64,000 bases of DNA from Sulfolobales archaeon (GCA_026419835.1 JAOAKQ010000001.1:248001-312000); one strand, 5' to 3'. Shown: positions 43,482 to 53,033, counted from the stretch's first letter. Notes: generated by a model from the sequence alone, not told the origin. Numbers and translations: made by a program.

Positions 43482-44580
43482 GGTATAGATCTTCAAATCT
43501 CTTAATTGCTTTTTTAAATACCTCGTAACCAACCGTTAGGATTCCTTCTCTATCGACAACTACATCATCTCCTATGATAACGGCTTCGATAGGTAGATCT
43601 CCCTCCGTCACCGCTCTCATAGCTGAGTTGAGAGTGCGTGGTACGGGCCAACCGGGTGGTTCTGAGAGGTTATAAACCACTACGCTACTCCTACTTCCTT
43701 CTCTAAGAGATGAGCTTTCGTGCTGGTCTATCAGCTCTGAAGTAATTCTAGTTCCGGAGAGAAAGACATCGAGAAGGTCGGTACTTCGAGACCAGAGCAC
43801 CTCCTTCAGTACTTCTCGAATGCTGTAGGAAGGTCTGACACCAATACCTACTCCACCGAACTTTCTTCGTTTTTGAAGCATTCTACCGAAGTATATAGTT
43901 GGGAGTTCGATATCCACTAGAGGATTTATAGCTACGGCTTTAACGTCCTTAAGGTCGCGCTGAAGTTCTTTCTCCGGCTCGAGTAGGAATACCGGTATAC
44001 CGCTTTCTCTCGCAATAGCTAGGTAGTTACCTCCTAGTTCTCTACATACTGCGATTCCTACCTTAACACCCTCTACTCTCCCATGCCATCTTCCGAGGAG
44101 GAGCTTTAGCTCACTCAGCTGCTGGTCGTCATCTAGACCGCAGTTAAGTAGAGGTGCTAGAGTTACGTTCACACCCACATCTCTAGCGGCCCTAGCTACT
44201 TCATCTAGATACACGTCAGCGACAAGTACTTCAGTAACGCCCTTACTAGCTAATTCAGCTAGGGATAGTACTGAGATGAAGTACATATCGGCTCTCTTAA
44301 TGGCTTTGTACATCTCTCTTAAGAGATACCAGTCCAGGTCTTCTAAACCATATCTCAGAGGGTAGAGACTAAGAACTGTAAAACCTGAAGCAAACCCCTT
44401 CGTAACAAGCCTATTCACACCGCTTAGTAGAAGCTCCGGGTATAGCTCTTCTTCAAGTATCCCCCCTCGCTTCAGAAGCTTAACCACCCCGTTTTCTATG
44501 TAGAGGTACCCCCTATCTACGTACTCAACATCCCTACCGACGACCAGAATTGAAGCACTCTCTATGAGTATCTTAACCAA
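43444..44580 (-). CDS. Amidohydrolase-like protein lacking metal-binding histidines
   Basis: The 378 residues have the outline of an MtaD/chlorohydrolase-type amidohydrolase: an N-terminal beta-sandwich (IESASILVVGRDVEYVDRGYLYIENGVV) and a C-terminal return to it (AVIIGDDVVVDREGILT). However, the HxH motif after the first domain, and the later metal His/Asp residues, are absent, and His is rare in the whole protein. It is probably catalytically altered or inactive. It follows the nucleoside phosphorylase by 13 bases, suggesting a nucleoside-related role. Confidence 0.6.
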   Translation of the reverse strand: MVKILIESASILVVGRDVEYVDRGYLYIENGVVKLLKRGGILEEELYPELLLSGVNRLVTKGFASGFTVLSLYPLRYGLEDLDWYLLREMYKAIKRADMYFISVLSLAELASKGVTEVLVADVYLDEVARAARDVGVNVTLAPLLNCGLDDDQQLSELKLLLGRWHGRVEGVKVGIAVCRELGGNYLAIARESGIPVFLLEPEKELQRDLKDVKAVAINPLVDIELPTIYFGRMLQKRRKFGGVGIGVRPSYSIREVLKEVLWSRSTDLLDVFLSGTRITSELIDQHESSSLREGSRSSVVVYNLSEPPGWPVPRTLNSAMRAVTEGDLPIEAVIIGDDVVVDREGILTVGYEVFKKAIKRFEDLYPTLPPLLLRQQL

Positions 44581-44593
44581 TACTAAAGCACCA

Positions 44594-45454
44594 CTACGGA
44601 CCTCTCTCGCCGCTCTCCCGAGCGGCCTCTAGGAGTAACCTCATAGATAGGTACTTCTTCTTCCTAGATTCCCTTAGAGAGTCCCACTCGTAGAGTATTC
44701 TAACCGCTTCATTAGCTACTCTAACTAAGTCAACCAATCCAGCCCCAGGGTCGAACTCATCCGTTACCCTATTAGCTATTGCTGCGCACAAAGTACCAGC
44801 TCTAGCTCCGTATATACTGGATAGAGTGAATATCGTCGATGCCTCCATTTCGAAGTTCAGAACGTTTAACTCTCCGAGCTTTCTCTCAATACCTCTCCAC
44901 CTATCCGGTAGATAGCCTCTGTAGCCTGGCCTTCCCTGACCTACGTAGAAGCTGTCGTTGCTTGCCGTTATACCTACGTGATACCTCACACCCAGAGTTT
45001 CAGCTGCCTCTACGAGAGCTAGAAGAACGTCGTAGCTCGCAACGGCTGGGTACTCCGGGTCGACGTAGATCTTGCTGGTACCGTCGAGTCTAACGGCCGC
45101 TGAAGATATGATCAGGTCACCCAACTTTATGTAGTTTTGAAGAGCCCCGGTAGTGCCAACTCTTATGAAGGTATCAGCTCCAGCTCTAAGTAGCTCCTCT
45201 AGAACTATGGCGGTAGATGGACCGCCAATTCCAGTGGATGTAGCTGCGAGTGAAACACCCCTGTACCTACCGACGTACGTAACGAAGCCTCTGTGCTCAG
45301 CCACTAGTCTACTCTCATCCCAGAACCTAGCTATTAGCGGGACCCTCCCCGGATCTCCTGGGAGTAGAATGTATCTGGGTACATCCCCCGGCTTTAAGTG
45401 TATGTGGTAGAGAAGTCCTTCCTTAGTTAGAGGTTCTCTAGCGGACATGCTCAC
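44594..45454 (-). CDS. udp: Uridine phosphorylase-family nucleoside phosphorylase
   Basis: Cleaves nucleosides with phosphate to base and ribose-1-phosphate. The 286 residues carry YILLPGDPGRVPLIARFWD, the GFVTYVGRYRGVSLAATSTGIGGPS block, FIRVGTTGALQ and NFEMEASTIFTLSSIYG, as in trimeric/hexameric PNP-UDP family members, and YVGQGR supports uridine phosphorylase. It could accept other nucleosides. The start is TTG or ATG around 45454 with little leader visible. Cotranscribed with the amidohydrolase-like gene. Confidence 0.85.
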   Translation of the reverse strand: MSMSAREPLTKEGLLYHIHLKPGDVPRYILLPGDPGRVPLIARFWDESRLVAEHRGFVTYVGRYRGVSLAATSTGIGGPSTAIVLEELLRAGADTFIRVGTTGALQNYIKLGDLIISSAAVRLDGTSKIYVDPEYPAVASYDVLLALVEAAETLGVRYHVGITASNDSFYVGQGRPGYRGYLPDRWRGIERKLGELNVLNFEMEASTIFTLSSIYGARAGTLCAAIANRVTDEFDPGAGLVDLVRVANEAVRILYEWDSLRESRKKKYLSMRLLLEAARESGERGP

Positions 45455-45588
45455 CAGTAAGCACCTCCCAACTCCGAGTGTTTCTAATCACATATTTTAG
45501 TTAGGAGTGTTTAACCCCGCTCCTACAGCTCTATAGAGAAAAGCTCGTGCGCGTAGTTCTTCTAGCTACTAAGCACCGTCGTACTTCT

Positions 45589-45981
45589 CTAAGCGGATTT
45601 CGCTCTAAGTTCTTGAAACGCTCTACTGAGTTCTTCAACTAAGTCCTTAGCGGCTCCTGGATCTACTATAGCTACTGAAGCGGCAGCTACTTGAATTCCA
45701 ACAACCTCACCAAGCCTCTTCTTGCTCGGTACGTACACGTAGGGAACTTTCTTCTCGTCGCAGAGGTACGGTAAGTGGAGAACGACTTCAGGTGGGTCTA
45801 CGTCGGCAGCAATCACCACGAGCTTAGCTTGACCTCTTTCAACAGCTTTGGTAGTTTCATTAGTTCCCTTCTTAATCTTACCCCCAGATTCTCTAGCCTT
45901 CTTAACGGCTTCGTAAGCTTTTTCAGATACAGCCGGGGGCGTGTCGAATCTTACGTGAGGTGGCTTCCTGCTCATCCTCAT
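45589..45981 (-). CDS. rpl7ae: 50S ribosomal protein L7Ae (eL8)
   Basis: Kink-turn-binding protein of the ribosome, C/D and H/ACA sRNPs, and RNase P. The 130 residues include [47 protein letters not shown] and [13 protein letters not shown], the L30e-type K-turn site. ATG 45981 follows an AAGGTGA ribosome site. The gene is isolated; the 5' leader is short, and I saw no clear kink-turn in it, so the autoregulation known for some archaea is not supported here. Confidence 0.96.
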   Translation of the reverse strand: MRMSRKPPHVRFDTPPAVSEKAYEAVKKARESGGKIKKGTNETTKAVERGQAKLVVIAADVDPPEVVLHLPYLCDEKKVPYVYVPSKKRLGEVVGIQVAAASVAIVDPGAAKDLVEELSRAFQELRAKSA

Positions 45982-46180
45982 TCACCTTCGTCGCACTTCT
46001 AGTTAGTAGCGCAGTCTTTTAAGCTTTAAGTAGTGAAATTCCCCGCGGAAAAGCCCGCGCTTCGCAACCTAGTCGCGTCGGTAGATAGCGGTTTCTGTAG
46101 GTAGTGCGGCTAAGTTGAATACGCGCAGTTTCTTCGAGTAAGTAAATATGTTTCGCTAAGACCTGCATTTCGGACAGTAG

Positions 46181-47458
46181 ATGCTGGTGTACTTCGAAAC
46201 CTATGGATGTGCGCTAAATAGAGCGGATACCGCTTTAATGAAGTCTATAGTAGTTGAGAGAGGCTACGAAATAACTAACGACGTAGAGAAAGCTGATGTA
46301 GTGGTCGTAAATACCTGCACGGTGCGCTTAGATACTGAGCTGAGAGTTCTCAGAAGACTCTCCGAGCTACATAGAAAATACGGGAGTAGTAAGAAGATAG
46401 TTGTCTCCGGGTGTATGGCGGCAGCGCAGCCCTACACAGCTAAGAAAGTAGCTCCTAGAGCTGTACTGCTATCTCCTCAAAACGTAACTAGGTTAATTGA
46501 AGCTATTGAAAGCGGTACCGACATGATTTTAGGTGAGAGAGACGTACTGTACCTCAAACCATACGTCGATGGGGCCGCAGCCGCCGTACCGGTAGCTGAA
46601 GGATGTATTGGAGACTGCGCTTTCTGCGTAACTAAACTAGCTAGAAGAAGATTGCGGTCGTATAGTCCTAGAGAAGTTGTTAGAGCGGTTGAAGAAGCTG
46701 TTTCAAGAGGAGCTATTGAAATAGAACTCACAGCTCAGGACACGGGCTCGTACGGTCTCGACCTCGGGTTTACCAGCCTCCCAGACCTAGTTCGAGATGT
46801 TATAGATAGTGTTCAAGGTGAGTACATGCTGAGAATAGGAATGGCGAATCCAGATACTCTAGCTAGAGTTCTAGACGGCGTAGTGGAGGTACTTAAAGAA
46901 CCGCGCGTCTACAAGTACCTCCACATACCTCTTCAATCAGCTGACGACGGGGTCTTGAAGATCATGAAGCGTAGGTATACGTACGACGACTACCGTGAGC
47001 TGGTGATCGAGATTAGAAGAAAGATTCCTGAAGTAACTATAGCTACGGATGTGATCGTAGGTCATCCTGGGGAAGACGACGAGGCATTTCAGAAAACGGT
47101 GGAAGCCGTAGTGGAGCTTCAGTTTGATAAAGTACACGTAGCTCAGTACACCGTAAGACCTCGAACGGAGTCAGCGGCTATGCGGCAAATACCCGAGCAC
47201 GTGAAGAAGGCGAGGTCAACAACCCTTGGTAGGGTTGTCGAGGAAGTGGGCTTACGTATTAATCGAGAGTACGTAGGTTCTCTAGCTAGCGTACTCGTAA
47301 CACATAGAAGTATTCGCGGAGATTTCGTGGGTAGGATTATAAACTACAAACCCGTGGTTATTCTCGATGGAAGAGCAAGCGCAGCTCTAGGAACTAGGAG
47401 AGTAGTCCGCGTGTCTACCGCCACGTTCTACGACCTGCGTGGATGCGTTCACTACTAA
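46181..47458 (+). CDS. tRNA t6A37 methylthiotransferase (MtaB/CDKAL1-like radical SAM)
   Basis: A MiaB-family enzyme that adds a methylthio group to t6A37. The N-terminal UPF0004 domain has the Fe-S cysteines in TYGCALNRADT, VNTCTV and VVSGCMAA; the radical SAM motif is CIGDCAFC (CxxxCxxC), followed by the LTAQDTGSYGLDLG block and a C-terminal TRAM domain (VLVTHRSIRGDFVGRIINYKPV). 425 residues is normal. It sits alone with a 180-base upstream gap containing an AT-rich TAAATATG near 46145 as likely TATA box. Confidence 0.92.
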   Translation: MLVYFETYGCALNRADTALMKSIVVERGYEITNDVEKADVVVVNTCTVRLDTELRVLRRLSELHRKYGSSKKIVVSGCMAAAQPYTAKKVAPRAVLLSPQNVTRLIEAIESGTDMILGERDVLYLKPYVDGAAAAVPVAEGCIGDCAFCVTKLARRRLRSYSPREVVRAVEEAVSRGAIEIELTAQDTGSYGLDLGFTSLPDLVRDVIDSVQGEYMLRIGMANPDTLARVLDGVVEVLKEPRVYKYLHIPLQSADDGVLKIMKRRYTYDDYRELVIEIRRKIPEVTIATDVIVGHPGEDDEAFQKTVEAVVELQFDKVHVAQYTVRPRTESAAMRQIPEHVKKARSTTLGRVVEEVGLRINREYVGSLASVLVTHRSIRGDFVGRIINYKPVVILDGRASAALGTRRVVRVSTATFYDLRGCVHY

Positions 47459-47498
47459 GAATTTAAGCGAGAAGGGGCCCCTTCTCCACAACTCCAAC

Positions 47499-48479
47499 TT
47501 AATCTACTTCTACTACTATCGGTTCACTTAGAGATGGTGCCTCTACTAGTGCTTCGTTTAGTTCGAGTTTACTCAGCGTGGAGGCGGTATTAGTACCGAG
47601 ATTCATAGACCTAGAGATAGCGGCTATATCTTCAGCTGACTTCAAGGTTTTCACTATCTTAATGTTGGTGTTGTTCATGACTTCGTAGTCCAGGCTGGCT
47701 GGCGACTGGGTTATTACGATTAAACCTATGCCGAGTTTTCTTACTTCCGCTAGATATCTCTGCAGTAGTTTACTTCTAGCCATAACGTTGTGTGCTTCCT
47801 CAACAACTACGAACACTCTATCTTCCAGAATACCCCGCTCTTTTACGTACTTAACTGCGTTAAGCGTTCCTAGAGCTACTAAGCGCTTGAGCTCCAAGGT
47901 CTTTAGGTTGCTTAAGTTGAACACTGTCAACCTGTCTCCGCGGAGTACGTCTACCTTTCCAATATCGCTCGGTGGAACTACCTTGAAGACTCTTCCGTAT
48001 TTGAGTAGGAGCGAAAGCTTTCTAGCTAGAGACGCTCTGGTCTCCACCTCCCACCTAGCTTCAGGTTCGTAAGCTTCAACTAGGTCAACAACGTGCTCAA
48101 GGTCTCTAGACCTCTTCAATACTTTTGCTAGTAGGTAGGACTGGGGAGAGCTTAGGTCTAGGACTTCTTCGAGAAGGAATACAGCGTCTAGAGGGTCTTC
48201 AATCGGTATCGCGACTGGGTCGCTAACTCCTACGTGAATAACTCGATCAGCGGTATCTAGGTACTCACCATACCAATCTAGAACGACTACAGCTCCATAA
48301 CGCTTCAACTCCCGCGATAGTCTCGTAGCGAACCTTGTCTTACCAGACCCAGTCGAGCCGACGATTAGGCAGTGCCTCAGGAAGTCCCCCGGTTCTACGT
48401 AAACTGGTAGCTTTGGCGTTGAGCTGGTTCTCCCCACCAGTATCCCCTCGTTAGGTCCACTACCCGCATCGCTTCGCAC
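47499..48479 (-). CDS. HerA/DUF87-type ATPase
   Basis: 326 residues. Walker A LIVGSTGSGKTRFATRL (about residue 40), then VVLDWYGEY, and Walker B VFVVVEEAHNV (about 225), with VITQSPASLD as sensor segment, follow the HerA-FtsK-like ATPases that translocate DNA or are found in conjugation-type machines. The N-terminal HAS-barrel is reduced. No nurA partner is adjacent, so a DNA-end resection role is unproven. It is followed (upstream) by a small hypothetical gene on the same strand. Confidence 0.75.
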   Translation of the reverse strand: MRSDAGSGPNEGILVGRTSSTPKLPVYVEPGDFLRHCLIVGSTGSGKTRFATRLSRELKRYGAVVVLDWYGEYLDTADRVIHVGVSDPVAIPIEDPLDAVFLLEEVLDLSSPQSYLLAKVLKRSRDLEHVVDLVEAYEPEARWEVETRASLARKLSLLLKYGRVFKVVPPSDIGKVDVLRGDRLTVFNLSNLKTLELKRLVALGTLNAVKYVKERGILEDRVFVVVEEAHNVMARSKLLQRYLAEVRKLGIGLIVITQSPASLDYEVMNNTNIKIVKTLKSAEDIAAISRSMNLGTNTASTLSKLELNEALVEAPSLSEPIVVEVD

Positions 48480-48520
48480 GGAGTAGACGACTTCCGCAGT
48501 AGTAGATCGGTGAAGACCTA

Positions 48521-48787
48521 CTATAAAGGGGTGCTATCGCAGCTAGACGATACTATCCTAACGCCGTCCCCTAAAACGTACTTTAGTAGAGGTGTAAGGT
48601 AGTCTGCGCACGGTTTTTTCGAAACTATCTCGATATAGACTTTAATGCTACCACCGGAGTACTCTTCTACAACTCTAACTCTACTTGAATCGCAAGCAAC
48701 TACAGCGGCTTTTACTAGGTCTAGAGCTCTGACATCGGTTTGTTTCTTAGTCAGTAACCACAGGTGCTCGCAGACCATAGCCCCCAA
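48521..48787 (-). CDS. Hypothetical small protein
   Basis: 88 residues with alternating strands and helices (alpha/beta) and four cysteines, two near the C-terminus. No recognised motif; the fold pattern (VRVVEEYSGGSIKVYIEIVSK ... ) could be a small ferredoxin-like domain. It ends 41 bases before the HerA-like gene. Start GTG/ATG at the 48787 end is uncertain within a few codons. Confidence 0.5.
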   Translation of the reverse strand: MGAMVCEHLWLLTKKQTDVRALDLVKAAVVACDSSRVRVVEEYSGGSIKVYIEIVSKKPCADYLTPLLKYVLGDGVRIVSSSCDSTPL

Positions 48788-48902
48788 TACAAGCGCGGTT
48801 TAAAAACGGTTGCCTAGAGTCCTACCGAGTACTTAGGTACTCGAAGGCTTTCAATTCGAGCGCGCTCCCCACCATCTAGTACAGCTAGGTCTCGAACTCG
48901 CT

Positions 48903-50690
48903 CTAGTCGTGGATATATATCGCTCTCACTCTCCCCTTCTCTTTGTAGAGGCGTTCTAGCTTGATGAACCCTACGCGCACTAGTTGAAGAACTCTCCCCA
49001 CTCCGAACTCCATAATAGATTCTTCAACAACTCCTCTAAGAACTCTGAGTTTGAGATTCTCCGGCTTAACTAGCTCGATTACGGTGTAACCGCTTACCGG
49101 AACCCACTGAACTATCTTAAACCCCTCTCTTCTCGCTACCTCCAAGTCGGTTCCAGCGTACCTAGCTTCTACGTGATCTCTAGATCTTCCTTCGAGAGCT
49201 ATGTTGCAGAACTCCATTAACCTTATGGACCCATCTTTAAGTAGGTAGTCGAGGTCTTCTCTAGATATGAAGACCTCGACGTCGTCACTCGCACCTAGGT
49301 TCACAACTCTAAACCCCAGGGACGCGTTCGATGGGTGGTAGCCTAGCTTCAGAGACCTGTAGCTAGATTCCTTAGGAACTCCCCTAACTACAACTCTCAC
49401 AGGATTGAATACCGCCATTACTCTAGGAGTCGATAGGTCTATCCTCTTCCTATTTAGTGAGGCAATATTTTCCCAACTAATTGTCGCATCCGTTCCCTTG
49501 ACTCCAACCTCCATTATTATCTCTCTAATAACCTCTGGGCTTATTCCCCGCCTTCTGAGAGACCTTAGGGTTCCGAACCTGGGGTCGTCTACTTCGATAG
49601 CCCCGCCGCTACTTTTGAGAACTTCTTTAATCCTGCTCTTACTGAGAATCACTCCCTCTAACTTCAACCTCCCGAGGTTTATTACCTCCGGGTACTCCCA
49701 CCCCAGAGCTCTGTAAACGTACAGCTGCTTAACGGTGTTCAGCGCGTGCTCTTTTCCTCTAAGTATGTGAGTAACCTCCATGAGCTTGTCGTCGACCCCG
49801 GCGGCGAAGTTGTACGTAGGCCACACTACGTATCTATCCCCGGTAAGTGGGTGCGGATACTTCGAAGTATCGATTACTCTAAGAGCTACCCAATCTATTA
49901 GTGAAGGATCTTCACTGGTCAGGTCGGTCTTAACTCTAACAACGGCCTCACCCTCCCCGTAGTAGTTGGAGAGCATTCTATCGAATAGCTCTAGAGCTTC
50001 GCTAGGACTCTGAGATCTGTGTGGGCAGGCTCTTCTCTCGAGTTTAAATTTCCTAAACTCATCGCGCTTACACAGATCTACGTAAGCACCTCCTCTAGAG
50101 ATCAACTCTCTAGCGATTCCGTAGTAGAGCTCCATTCTCATAGACTGAACGTACTCCTCGCTCCACGAGATTCCGAGCCACTTCAAGTCCTCTCTAATAG
50201 CTCTGTAAGCTTCCGGTAGCGGTTTCTTGATTCTGGGGTCGGTATCTTCAAATCTAAGTATGAACGCACCCCTGTACTCCCTAGCGTACTCGTAGCTAAG
50301 TAGAGCCGGTCGAGCGTTTCCCAGGTGTATGTAGAAGTCCGGGTTAGGTGCGAACCGCGTTCTAACTACTCTGTACTTACTTACATTGGGTAGTGGAGGT
50401 AGGGCCTTCTCTTCTCTATGCTTTAGCTGCCTAACTTCTTCAAGAAGTTCGGGAAACTTCTCGCGTACTAGCTTATGCTGCTCTTCGAGAGTGAGAGCGT
50501 TCACGTAAGCTACAACTTCTCTAACAATCTCTACTACCTGCCTAGCGAACTTCTTTAACTCCTGCGATTCCCCCAGTACCTTACTGACTACAGCACTCTC
50601 TAGAGCTCTACCACCGTACTGCACGGCGTTTTTTAGAGCGTGCTTCAGTGCTAACTCTCTAATTTTCTCAGCCTCCACCAGCTGTAACAC
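48903..50690 (-). CDS. gltX: Glutamyl-tRNA synthetase (archaeal GluRS)
   Basis: Charges tRNA-Glu (and often tRNA-Gln in archaea). The 595 residues contain RFAPNPDFYIHLGNARPALLS (HIGH-type), RFEDTDPR, and the KMSKS-type ILSKSRIKEVL; the C-terminal half is the beta-barrel anticodon-binding domain shared with GlnRS and eukaryotic GluRS. An approximately 100-residue helical N-terminal extension is normal for archaeal GluRS. The start overlaps the DUF2118 gene by 23 bases, so it belongs to the idsA/DUF2118/gltX operon. Confidence 0.95.
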   Translation of the reverse strand: MLQLVEAEKIRELALKHALKNAVQYGGRALESAVVSKVLGESQELKKFARQVVEIVREVVAYVNALTLEEQHKLVREKFPELLEEVRQLKHREEKALPPLPNVSKYRVVRTRFAPNPDFYIHLGNARPALLSYEYAREYRGAFILRFEDTDPRIKKPLPEAYRAIREDLKWLGISWSEEYVQSMRMELYYGIARELISRGGAYVDLCKRDEFRKFKLERRACPHRSQSPSEALELFDRMLSNYYGEGEAVVRVKTDLTSEDPSLIDWVALRVIDTSKYPHPLTGDRYVVWPTYNFAAGVDDKLMEVTHILRGKEHALNTVKQLYVYRALGWEYPEVINLGRLKLEGVILSKSRIKEVLKSSGGAIEVDDPRFGTLRSLRRRGISPEVIREIIMEVGVKGTDATISWENIASLNRKRIDLSTPRVMAVFNPVRVVVRGVPKESSYRSLKLGYHPSNASLGFRVVNLGASDDVEVFISREDLDYLLKDGSIRLMEFCNIALEGRSRDHVEARYAGTDLEVARREGFKIVQWVPVSGYTVIELVKPENLKLRVLRGVVEESIMEFGVGRVLQLVRVGFIKLERLYKEKGRVRAIYIHD

Positions 50691-51114
50691 CTTCTCTAGC
50701 TACTATTATGAAGTACTTTAACGGTCTAGATAGGGAGTCTTCGTGCACGAGAATTACGTAGCCTTCTAAGCTCGATCTAGCGCTTCTAACCTCACCCTTA
50801 CCCGTTACTACGTAGGTCAGCAAGTCACCGCTTTTCACGTAATCACCTACGTCTACCCGAGGATATACTTCGGTACCAGATACCTCGACTACAGACACGT
50901 TCGAGTTTTTCGCGAGACTCAAGCAGAGGTCCTTTCTTCTATTGCATATTCTCAAGTTAGCTTCACTAAACCTCCTGCTCAGTAGTTCGAGAGCTACTTC
51001 GTAGCACTCCACCTTCACGCCATCTCTAAAACACTCGACTGGCTTGTAGTACTTCATCAACTCCTCCAACTCCTTCAAGACCCTAGCCGAGATCTCGCCG
51101 AGTTTCTGAGGCAA
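50668..51114 (-). CDS. DUF2118 protein with biotinyl/lipoyl-like C-terminal fold
   Basis: 148 residues. The C-terminal part, VDVGDYVKSGDLLTYVVTGKGEVRSARSSLEGYV, has the hammerhead spacing of biotinyl/lipoyl domains but lacks the carrier Lys motif (MKM), as in archaeal DUF2118. The N-terminal half is helical with several Cys. Function unknown. It is ten bases from idsA and overlaps gltX. Confidence 0.7.
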   Translation of the reverse strand: MPQKLGEISARVLKELEELMKYYKPVECFRDGVKVECYEVALELLSRRFSEANLRICNRRKDLCLSLAKNSNVSVVEVSGTEVYPRVDVGDYVKSGDLLTYVVTGKGEVRSARSSLEGYVILVHEDSLSRPLKYFIIVAREGVTAGGG

Positions 51115-51124
51115 GGTCTTACCA

Positions 51125-52132
51125 CTAGTAAGATCTTCTAGTTACGTAGTAAGCTAGTTCTCTAAGCATATCTCTAGCTTCTACGTCAGTTGGGTTAGTT
51201 AGGTATAGAGATTCGACACTTCTTCTTACGAAATCTTCAGCCAGCCTATTGCTAAACTCTAGCGCTCCGAGCTCTATTATAGTGCTAGCGGCTTTCTCAA
51301 GTTCATCTCTAGTAGCACCAGGCCTTCCGAGAGCGCTCAGTATGGTCTTTCTCTGACTATCACTAGCTCTCTCCAGAGCGTAGAGTACGAGAATAGTCTT
51401 CTTACCCTCCCTGAGGTCGCTGTACTTAGGCTTCCCCAAGGTTCTCTCATCAGCTACTAACCCAAGTTCGTCGTCTCTTATCTGAAAAGCTATGCCTACG
51501 TTCATCGCGAACTCCCTCAATCTAGCTAGGTCGTCTTCTTGAGCGCCAGCGATCGCGGCACCTATTAGAACCGAGGACCTAAAGAGTGCCGCCGTCTTCT
51601 TACCGACCATCTCGATGTACTCCTCAACACTAACTCTATCTCTAGAAGCGAGCAGTAGGTCCATGGCCTGTCCTTCAGCTACCGTAACGGCTGCCCAGGT
51701 AAGCTCTCTAATAGCCGAAACAACTCTCTCGTAGCTTAAACCGTAGTCGACGAGCTTAAGTAGAGCTTCGTAGGACTTCGCAAACAGAAGATCGCCAGCG
51801 ACTATAGCTAGAGCTTCGCCCCAGATTTTGTGGACGGTCGGAACGCCTCTTCTAAACTCATCTCTATCTATTATATCGTCGTGAACTAGAGTGAAGTTAT
51901 GGAAGATCTCTACGGCTGCCGCTGCCCAAGAAGATATCTCCGGGGAGAGACCGTACATCTTAGATGATAAAACAACTAGTAGTGGTCGGAGTCTCTTACC
52001 ACCGGCTCTAATTAAGTGAATCGAGGCATCGTAGAGCTCTACCGGCTTGCCGCCGACCAACTCCACAATTCTTCTATAGGTTAAGCTACTGACGGCGTTC
52101 GCGAAACTTATTACACTCTCCGGAAGTTCCAC
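51125..52132 (-). CDS. idsA: Geranylgeranyl/farnesyl diphosphate synthase
   Basis: Builds C20 or longer isoprenyl diphosphates for archaeal membrane lipids. The first Asp-rich motif is VHDDIIDRDEFRRG and the second FQIRDDELGLV (DDxLG); GKKTILVLYAL follows. The 335 residues match the trans-prenyltransferase family. Chain length is not predictable with certainty; the residue before the first motif suggests C20. DGGGP synthase, which uses the product pathway, lies at 62 kb. Confidence 0.93.
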   Translation of the reverse strand: MELPESVISFANAVSSLTYRRIVELVGGKPVELYDASIHLIRAGGKRLRPLLVVLSSKMYGLSPEISSWAAAAVEIFHNFTLVHDDIIDRDEFRRGVPTVHKIWGEALAIVAGDLLFAKSYEALLKLVDYGLSYERVVSAIRELTWAAVTVAEGQAMDLLLASRDRVSVEEYIEMVGKKTAALFRSSVLIGAAIAGAQEDDLARLREFAMNVGIAFQIRDDELGLVADERTLGKPKYSDLREGKKTILVLYALERASDSQRKTILSALGRPGATRDELEKAASTIIELGALEFSNRLAEDFVRRSVESLYLTNPTDVEARDMLRELAYYVTRRSY

Positions 52133-52152
52133 TATCTCACTCCCGAACGATT

Positions 52153-52320
52153 CTAGCTAACTATAAAATTTCTGAAAACTTGTGCACTGAGGCATGGATC
52201 GCAGTTACACCAATTTCCGTACTTAACTTCTAAACACTTTTCAGCTTTTACGAGACTGAGGTTGTCTAGGTAGCGTGAACCTACTTCGAGAGCTCTAAGT
52301 TCATGAGGTGCGAGGTCTAT
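52153..52320 (-). CDS. Possible small Cys-rich protein upstream of idsA (ATA start?)
   Basis: Between a TAA (52325-52323 region) and TAG 52155-52153 the frame reads 55 codons of normal-looking usage, with KCLEVKYGNWCNCDPCLSA, a CxCxxC knuckle. The stop lies 20 bases before idsA, operon-like. No ATG, GTG or TTG occurs in it; ATA 52320 is preceded by GAGGT at a six-base spacing. It could be a real small protein with an unusual start, a remnant, or chance. Confidence 0.35.
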   Translation of the reverse strand: MDLAPHELRALEVGSRYLDNLSLVKAEKCLEVKYGNWCNCDPCLSAQVFRNFIVS

Positions 52321-52357
52321 TTAAATACCTCGTACTACACACTCTTGGGAACGGGGA

Positions 52358-53014
52358 ATGAGCTACTCGAGTGCTGAGATAAGCTTAGCTGAGTCCAGTA
52401 TGATGGAGCAGCTTATTCACATCTACAGGCTGATGTCTGACGAAATACGAGAACTAAATAGTATGGTCAGAGAAGCGGACCTTACTCAGAGTATTCTCGT
52501 CGAGAAGAGGTACGATAAGGTTAGAAAGCTAAAAAATGATGTCGAAAGCGCTTCAATGGGTTTAATGGAGTACTTCATCAAGGTTGCTGAGTACGTATCG
52601 TCGAGAGAGTTGTACGTTATGGTTGTAGACGAGACCATAAGGATAGCTGAAGATCTTGAAGCGGCTGCCTACAGACTGTACTTAGTGAACAAGCTCGGAG
52701 GTAGAATACCCGACAAGATATACGTCATACTCAGCGAAGTATCTAGGAAGATAATTTCGTTAGTAGACCTGCTGAGTGACATGGTTAGAAATATTGGGAA
52801 CAACAAAGTCATTAGAGAGATGTTCTCCGACATAGTAAAGATCGAGGACTCTATCGACGAGCTATACAGAGAGGGGGGTCTTGAGTGCTTGAAGATCTCT
52901 AGTGATTTCGTTGGAGCTTCAATACTTAAAGAAGCTCTAGATAAACTCGAAGACTCCGCCGATATAGCTAAGAGGGTGGCAACCTATATCTGGTTCCTCT
53001 CATCATTTAAATAA
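52358..53014 (+). CDS. DUF47/PhoU-like phosphate-transport accessory protein
   Basis: A 218-residue all-helical protein built of two PhoU-like three-helix bundles, with acidic helix positions (VEKRYDKVRKLKNDVES; DLEAAAYRLYLV; KIEDSIDELYREGG). DUF47 proteins normally accompany PiT-type phosphate transporters, but none is present here. The start ATG 52358 follows a TATA-like TTTAAATA at 52320-52327. It opens the endA/trm56/tfe/dcm gene run. Confidence 0.75.
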   Translation: MSYSSAEISLAESSMMEQLIHIYRLMSDEIRELNSMVREADLTQSILVEKRYDKVRKLKNDVESASMGLMEYFIKVAEYVSSRELYVMVVDETIRIAEDLEAAAYRLYLVNKLGGRIPDKIYVILSEVSRKIISLVDLLSDMVRNIGNNKVIREMFSDIVKIEDSIDELYREGGLECLKISSDFVGASILKEALDKLEDSADIAKRVATYIWFLSSFK

Positions 53015-53033
53015 GCTAAAGAATTGCGGCCAA

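Noticed and set aside
45982-46030. Autoregulatory kink-turn in the L7Ae leader
   Set aside because: The short leader has no convincing GA/AG tandem flanked by stems.
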